From Tretioscincus oriximinensis (lineage: Eukaryota > Chordata > Lepidosauria > Squamata > Gymnophthalmidae): a DNA stretch of 64,000 nucleotides. Shown here in pieces: positions 58,118-64,000 of the stretch. The notes beneath the pieces were generated by a model that did no database searches, was not told where the DNA came from, and saw nothing but the letters and a program-made list of their open reading frames with translations. The DNA is taken from assembly GCA_022410635.1 (NCBI GenBank), contig JAJVDF010000662.1, positions 207,607 to 271,606 on the forward strand. The letters run 5' to 3'. Each line of letters opens with the position of its first letter. The first letter of the stretch is position 1. The translations under genes were made by a program, and so were the position numbers.

Positions 58118-58312
58118 CAACATTTATTTATAATGCCCATTTCAAAGAGTGGTTCACATAGCTTTTGTTGCTTGCTTCTCAAGAGAACTCTCTAAATTAT
58201 GGTTTCATGAAGAATGTTGTTTCATGAGTGTTGTTTCATCAGCTGGTTTCATGAAGACTGTTGAATTTAACCAGGAGACTACCAGATAAGAGTACCACAC
58301 TCTTTTAACTAT
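58118..58312 (-). repeat. Old copy of the second SINE type, minus orientation
   Basis: 'cacatagcttttgttgcttg' and 'aggagactaccagataagag' match 10,550 and 10,680. A 'gtttcatgaag' motif is tandemly repeated in between. Confidence 0.5.
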
Positions 58313-58813
58313 TGTTTATTCCTAAATAGCATTGGGAACTTCTACACCTAATTCTTCAAACATAGTCTACCAAATCTAATCGCATCTGTTTCGTTACCTC
58401 CAATACATATTCATGAGGGTATTATTTAAGTCAAACATGTATGGTAAAGTGGTTTCCTCTTTTTCAACCTAGGTATGAATTTTGCAATAAGAAACTCACA
58501 ATCTGAATGACAATCAGTTCCAGATCTTGTTTTTACTGATTTTATAAAACTTCTCCATCCCTGATAGCTGAGGATATCATCAACATGATTTTGATATAGA
58601 CTGTCTGATAATGCCCGTGTCTAGAGCTGCCTTCTGGACTTTTGGAAAATATTATTTGCTATATCCACTGAGTAATGCGATAAAAATCTACTCATATATG
58701 TTCTGCTTCATTTCATATTTCAAATCCAAATTTGCCTGTTATTTTATTATTTTCTATTTCTCACTTTAGCATTCTAATCCTTTATGTTGAAAGTGACATT
58801 TTTTTTATTCTAG

Positions 58814-58905
58814 TTGTAGATATTGAAGAACTTGATGGACCTGATGAAATTAGAGACCTTGATGAAGAATATTTTGAGCCAGGTGCCCAAAACCATACAG
58901 TATAA
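58814..58905 (+). CDS. Candidate terminal exon of an unidentified plus-strand gene
   Basis: A strong acceptor (TTTTTTTTATTCTAG) precedes a 29-codon acidic frame, VDIEELDGPDEIRDLDEEYF then EPGAQNHTV, ending in TAA at 58,903-58,905. The other two frames hit stops at once, so the exon would have to be entered with one base carried over. A plus-strand AATAAA lies 790 bp downstream (59,695), followed by T/GT-rich sequence. I do not recognise the protein, and no upstream exon could be identified between 52.8 and 58.8 kb. It could be a real gene convergent with MYLK, an alternative terminal exon, or chance. Confidence 0.35.
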
Positions 58906-59694
58906 TGTAGGCAGCTGATAAGCTTCTAGGGGAGGCTGTTCCAGAGATGTCTTCATTATTGTATAAATGAAAAAAGGTGAATGTATTTTAGTTGCTTATA
59001 TGGAAGACATTTTGGAACACAGCAAAGTTTAAAACTGTATTCTGGGAAATGTTCTATGTAACTGATGACATGGCTTTATAAAGGCATTCTGTTTATGATG
59101 GTATAACTGAAAATCATTGGGTCAGTATAACAAGCTGCAAAGCTCTTGAGCTGACAACACAGTGCTGCAGAAGTCAACAAACTGATTACTGTGTGGTATT
59201 TGTTTATTGAGGATTTGTGAGTAACTACAGTTGTAGTGTTCTCATACCTTACAGCTCTTTTGGTTTAAAAACCAGCAAAACAATAGCATAATTTTTAATT
59301 AAGGTACACAAATAATACACCCCATTTTTTTTCTTACACATTGAACACATGTGAGAAAATGCTTTGTATGCACTAAATACTAAAAAAATCTTTCCTTATA
59401 AGAATGTGTGGCAAAATGGCAATTAATTGTGTTTTACTATATAACAAAAGTTCTTTATCAATTTAAGAAGAAAAAACACTGGCAATCTCAACCTAGCAAG
59501 AAACAGCAAAAGCAGTTATAAAAAACCCACAACAGTTGTGAGTGTGCCTCATAAATGGAGTTTTGAATTGTTGCATTCAATCAAACAGATGAGCTAAGAG
59601 AACAGAAGAGTTAAGACTATGTAATATATAGTAACAAATTAAAGATGATAATGGATACCTCTGACTTAAGTACATGTAATTTCCCCCCACCTTA

Positions 59695-59700
59695 AATAAA
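59695..59700 (+). terminator. Plus-strand AATAAA polyadenylation signal
   Basis: AATAAA is followed by 'gctttttaggtgtgctaaag', a GT/T-rich downstream context. It would end the transcript of the candidate exon at 58,814. Function inferred. Confidence 0.35.
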
Positions 59701-59719
59701 GCTTTTTAGGTGTGCTAAA

Positions 59720-61192
59720 GCAATTCATCTGTTAATACTTAAAATGGTTTAAGTAATAACTGTTAATACTGAAAATTGCGCACACAGTGGGGGTAAAGCC
59801 GTAAGACTGGAATAATGTGCTTATAGTGGATAAGTATTGTTATCTGACTATTTCTAACTTTTAACAATCTTTGAATTGTAAATAAGTGTGAAAGAAAAAG
59901 TAAAACAGAGACAGGTACATCATGATGTGTGTGTGCATCAGTTTTACTAAAATATTTTTATAGTGGATTGTGCAGATTTTTAATCTTAAGGCAACAGCCT
60001 CTTATATATTGCACTAATTTGAGGCTCTTCAAAAGCTGGTATTAAACTCATACTGCACCACACTGGCACACAACTGTAATTAAGTTCTGTTTGGAAAACA
60101 ACACAAAATATTTTTATTTAATTCTGGAGCAGATTTTTTTTTTTTTGCAATCAGCTTGGACAGTCAAGCAGGAATTTATAATAAATTTAAATAAATGCAA
60201 AGCTGATTCTATGGCTATTTCTGTCCAACTATTATTAGGAAAGTCTATCCAATGCCATACTGCATCAATAAAGTAGCAAACACGTATAAAATTCAATTTT
60301 TTTATCACCTCCATTCTGACAACATATTTTGGATAGTTTAATTTGAGGTGAAATATCAAAGTTTAAGTGTGCCAGATGGGTTACGATCGTCAAGGAAACT
60401 GACACAAGGCAAGGTTATAATTTAATTGAGGAGGGAACATTCGGCTGCTCTAACAACCTGATGGATAAAGAAAAACTCTAGAGTTCATGGCAGGACAATG
60501 GTAAGTTGTGAGATACAAAAGTGTTAAGCTGCAAAACCTAGGTTTAAGCTACAGTTTTCTCTTTTCCAATAACATCTATAACAGATAAAACAAGTATTCT
60601 GTAAAATTACAAACCATAATTTTCAGATGGAAGACTAATAAAGAGAAAGAAAACTTTCAATACACACCAAAAATGCTGGTTCGGAAAAAAAAGGTTTTGC
60701 AAATAAATAGGTTGCAAACATGCTTATGAGGAGCCCAACTTGTGAGTAAGTTACTTTATGCAGCACTCTCTTTCTGCTGGTTCATGCAAATGCTACTGAA
60801 CTTCAATGGAACATAATGTATGTGAGTGATTTGAAGGACCAGATTTAAGGGTTTTTTGCTGTTATTATATTGGTTAATGGAATGATGAGTGAAATCTCCA
60901 ACTTTCTGATCTAGAAATTCAATTCACAAGTGTTGATTTTTTTTTAGAATTCGAGTAGCTTCTCATGTGGTATGTGGTTCACATTCATTATTTGGGCTAT
61001 GCAACGGATGCTTTAACTTAAATTAAATCCAAGCACAACAGCCGCCTAAAGTGCTTGGTAATTCAAGTTAATGCCCATGAATAAAACAAACAGATCATCA
61101 GCTGATTGTGCTGGGTTTTTAAAAAATGACCAAATGTCACATTGTGTGAATAGTCTCTTATTTCTGTGTCTTTTCCCATCTCCTTTGGAGAT
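59720..61192 (-). other. MYLK: Probable MYLK 3'UTR
   Basis: Repeat-poor AT-rich DNA follows the MYLK stop at 61,193. Several minus-strand AATAAA matches (for example complementing the TTTATT at about 60,114) could end the transcript, and it may extend below this segment. The boundary is inferred. Confidence 0.45.
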
Positions 61193-61440
61193 TCATTCTT
61201 CTTCCTCTTCCTCCTCCTCTTCTCCTTCTTTTCCCATTGTTTCCACAATGAGTTCAGCGGTACAAGTTACTTCTCCAAGATTGTTTATTGCCTTGCAAGT
61301 GTATTTGGCATCATCGTCCCCACAAACCTCAGAAATAGTCAAAGAGCAGTTACCATCCTCATCATAGTCTATCTGGAAGTGCCGAGACTCTTTGATTGAC
61401 TGGTCGTCTTTATACCAAATTACTTCTGGATCAGGATAAC
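61193..61440 (-). CDS. MYLK: MYLK terminal coding exon (second half of Ig domain, acidic tail)
   Basis: Encodes YPDPEVIWYKDDQSIKESRH, FQIDYDEDGNCSLTISEVCG, DDDAKYTCKAINNLGEVTCT and AELIVETMGKEG plus a run of Glu, ending in TGA at 61,193-61,195. The acceptor is TTCCCTCAG. The Glu run is a GAA/GAG repeat likely to vary in length. Confidence 0.96.
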
Positions 61441-64000
61441 CTGAGGGAAAAACAAGAAAATAAAATGCCATATTACTTGGATAGCTGGACAGAGCTGCCC
61501 TCAAATAAGTTTCCATGACAGCAGGAACCATTTTCTTTCTCTGACTCTTTTCCAATCAAATTCTTTCTTCAGGTCAGGTGGTCAGTATCAGAAAACAGTT
61601 CTCAAACTGCAATCAAGCACTAACATCATTTTAAAAAAGCAGAAATAGCAATTTCTTAGATTTGGAGGCAATCTTTCAACTAATGCAATTCTGATTTGCA
61701 TCTTTCTTCCATTCCCACATCATATAGCTGCACTTCAAAATCTTCTTAAATATTACCCTTTGAACTATTTTAGATGTAAAGTTTTGTATTGCCCTCTGCT
61801 AAATTTCAACTTTTGAATTTAAACAGCTCAGAATGAATTTATCCTCTATCAAATCAAATGCAACTTTTAAAATTAGAAGAATTGTATAGTAAAAACAGCC
61901 AGCTATGTGAAAAACAAGCTTAAGATGTTTCTGTGATAGATCATGCCATTAAAAAAATAAAATAATAAGTTTTATCAATCTCAGCGTCAAACTGAAAAAA
62001 AACCTAGTCATTCTAAATTTGTTCCTAATCTGGTACCATCTAGACAGAGATCAAAATGCGCATCTATCACAACCCCCAATATAATAGCGCTACACCCAGT
62101 TGAACTCCTACTTTATCCTGTTCAGGAAAATCAACCTTTAACATGAGTTTTCCCAGAAAATTATGAAACTACCTTTCTGAATGTTGGCAGTGTAGTCTTT
62201 ACTGGATAAAATGGACCTCTATGCACTTGTGTAGCTAAATCTGAAGTGAAAACAGCCACTCCGCATGTGTAGGTGCTAGTACATATGCGTACTTCCAGAT
62301 GTTTAATGTGAACTCATAACCAGGCAATTGCCCTGATCTGTTGCTTAGCTGCTGAGCAACATCTAAGAGAGTGCTTAGATAACAATCAATTTCCAGTGAA
62401 GTTTTACTTAGGAATGTTGTTAAAAAACAATATTTTCATTTGGAGAAGGCCTAATTTGGAACCAAACTTCTATCTATTAATATAGAACTCTATCTAATAT
62501 TGTGATGTATCAAAAAGTGCCGTACTATTCTATGAATGTAAGATGTAAATGACTAGAGGATAAAGATTGCCAGAGAAGAAACATCTAACTTGCTAAAAAT
62601 AAAGCCATCCAAATGTCTGCAACGTACCTTCAATTTTGCAGTCAAATCTAGCAGCACTGCCCTCCACAACTTCAATATCTTTGATTGTTTTGGAGAAGTA
62701 TGGCTTCACATGAGATCTTTCCTCATCGACTTCTTCCAGGACTGTGTTTGTAGCTTCTTCTGGAAGAAGTAAACAGGGTGTTGTGAATATCTGCTGCAAT
62801 GATCTAAGAGCTGAATATCTTCCAAAGTAACATTATAGACTTCCACAAAAATGTGTATGTTCTCATGGCAATAGACTTTAATGAATGGGCAATTTTACTG
62901 AGGCACAATTTTACCTAGGTTTAATATTGCAGGTTCAGTTGTTGAATAGTTTACTCACATAACAGCCCAGTGAAACTTACTTCAAGTTTCAGTCCTAAGT
63001 ACTATCATTAAAAAAATTACTGTCTTGGATATATTTTGCTAGCATTGTTTATTCCAATTAGTAATATTAATTGGTTTTTCCAGTTTTCATTAAATAAATA
63101 AGTCTACCCAATTTTTCACAAACCCAAGCGTTTTTCCTCTGCTGGAGGTGAGTTGACGCACTTTGCCTGACAGCAGGCACGAAACTCCGCATCCAGCAGA
63201 GAAGCAGCTACNGCACGCTCCAAGGTTCCTTCCAGGACCCCGGAAAGCGTTGCTCGGGCTGCAGCCGTCAGCTCTGACGGCTCCTTTGCCTTTAAAATCC
63301 TGGATTTTTACATTCCCTGATGCAGCATCGGGGAATGTAAAAATCCGGGATTTTATCTTAAAACCCGGAGTGGACAATATTTTAGTCACAAAAGCCGGGA
63401 TTGTCCCACCTTTCCGGGACGTATGGCAACCTTAACCCAGTTATAAAACGATTCTAAATATCAGAAAATATATCCAGAAAAAGAATAGAGAAATGCTTCA
63501 TGAATGTGACCATGGCAGCTTGCAGGTGAAGGCAAAGATGATTGTTGTTTTGGGGCTTCAAATAGCATTGTCAATTTTATTTGTCATTAAATTAGGCTTA
63601 TAGAAAGCAGGAAGAAAGCTTCCATTGTAGGTTGAGAACTATCATTACAATAACAATATTTTCTGAAAAGAACAAGAAGTTTCCAAACCTTCAGCTTCTA
63701 TCTTCTCTGCATTAACAGGACTGGTTGGTGAACTTGAAGAGGATTTCCTTCCACTCAAGCCAGAAATCATTGCCAGTGAGGATAGTCTTCCTATAGCACG
63801 GACAGCATTTCCTGTTTTCTAAAACACAGCACAGGAAAATGTAATTTTATTCTTATGATGCCTTAAATCTTTAAATTAACTGACTTGCTGCAAAATCATA
63901 TACATGTGCGATGCCATTTGATTCCACAAAAGCAAATCCAGAAACAGGAATATATTAATGATGTGAAGAGAAGAGATACCTAGAAACATTTCCTACAGCC
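61193..64000 (-). CDS. MYLK: MYLK gene, 3' end (last three coding exons, telokin region)
   Basis: Myosin light chain kinase phosphorylates myosin regulatory light chain when activated by Ca2+/calmodulin. Its C-terminal Ig domain is also made separately as telokin, which binds unphosphorylated smooth-muscle myosin. Exons 63,689-63,818, 62,628-62,759 and 61,193-61,440 join in frame to 510 nt (169 residues plus stop). They encode the C-terminal half of the calmodulin-binding helix (KTGNAVRAIGRLSS), the Ser-rich telokin N-terminus, one Ig domain with its Cys pair (RFDC and KYTC) and core Trp (VIWYKDD), and an acidic poly-Glu tail. The kinase domain and upstream Ig repeats lie beyond the window. 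The Met that starts telokin in mammals and chicken (MAM) is Leu here (LAM). Confidence 0.95.
62628..62759 (-). CDS. MYLK: MYLK penultimate coding exon (first half of telokin Ig domain)
   Basis: Encodes EEATNTVLEEVDEERSHVKP followed by YFSKTIKDIEVVEGSAARFD and CKIEG. The 132 bp are flanked by CTTCCAG and GTACGT, phase 1 at both ends. The acidic linker before HVKPYF is the most diverged part relative to mammals. Confidence 0.94.
63114..63433. mobile_element. Foldback transposon half copy (same family as 37,505)
   Basis: Matches 37,780-38,094 from 'cacaaac.caagcgtttttcc' to the ..GGACGTATGGCAACC end and retains the internal hairpin (63,294-63,354). The left half is missing, and one undetermined base lies at 63,212. 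It sits in the intron between the last two telokin linker exons of MYLK. Confidence 0.85.
63689..63818 (-). CDS. MYLK: MYLK exon with calmodulin-binding end and telokin start
   Basis: Encodes KTGNAVRAIGRLSSLAMISG followed by LSGRKSSSSSPTSPVNAEKI and EAE. The acceptor is GTTTTAG. The donor is GAAG/GTTTGG, an unusually weak match at +4 to +6. The only in-frame Met available for telokin initiation is in LAMISG, giving a 153-aa product. Confidence 0.93.

Overview
This is a window of vertebrate nuclear DNA. The visible genes have introns with GT..AG splice sites, the bulk is AT-rich, and there are many SINEs, CR1-type LINEs and DNA-transposon relics. Three genes are recognisable from their protein exons, all on the minus strand and in the order ADCY5 - HACD2 - MYLK, which is the conserved order of this block in amniotes (human 3q21). 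The repeats (tRNA-headed SINEs with (TTC)n tails, CR1 LINEs with a (TTCTTATG)n-like tail, hAT and Tigger-like MITEs) suggest a reptile, most likely a squamate. That placement is inference from repeat style, not a species identification.

Layout. 1-19,663: the first part of ADCY5 intron 1, with scattered repeats. 19,664-20,656: ADCY5 coding exon 1 (331 codons; cytosolic N-terminus plus the first five membrane spans of adenylate cyclase 5). 20,657-22,800: a large CpG island with paired CCAAT boxes, the likely ADCY5 promoter and 5'UTR. 22,800-28,980: intergenic, with a CR1 LINE split by a SINE and a GC-rich hAT element. About 29,000-34,537: repeat-poor DNA, probably the long HACD2 3'UTR. 34,538-52,616: all seven HACD2 coding exons, including a 19-nt microexon, encoding a complete 268-aa very-long-chain 3-hydroxyacyl-CoA dehydratase. 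52,240-52,830: HACD2 CpG-island promoter. 52,830-58,800: repeat-dense intergenic DNA with palindromic MITEs, SINEs and a CR1. 58,814-58,905: an unexplained plus-strand candidate terminal exon with a good polyA signal downstream. Below 61,193: MYLK 3'UTR. 61,193-64,000: the last three MYLK coding exons (end of the calmodulin-binding segment and the telokin Ig domain).

The three genes are neighbours by ancestry rather than parts of one pathway: cAMP synthesis (ADCY5), ER fatty-acid elongation (HACD2) and Ca2+/calmodulin control of myosin (MYLK/telokin). The most unusual signals are non-genic. They are a 370-bp unit next to a SINE that recurs in inverted orientation 52 kb away, a family of nearly perfect palindromic elements clustered around the HACD2 promoter, a Tigger-like MITE carrying a 42-bp minisatellite, a foldback element with a conserved hairpin in two copies, and the convergent plus-strand exon.
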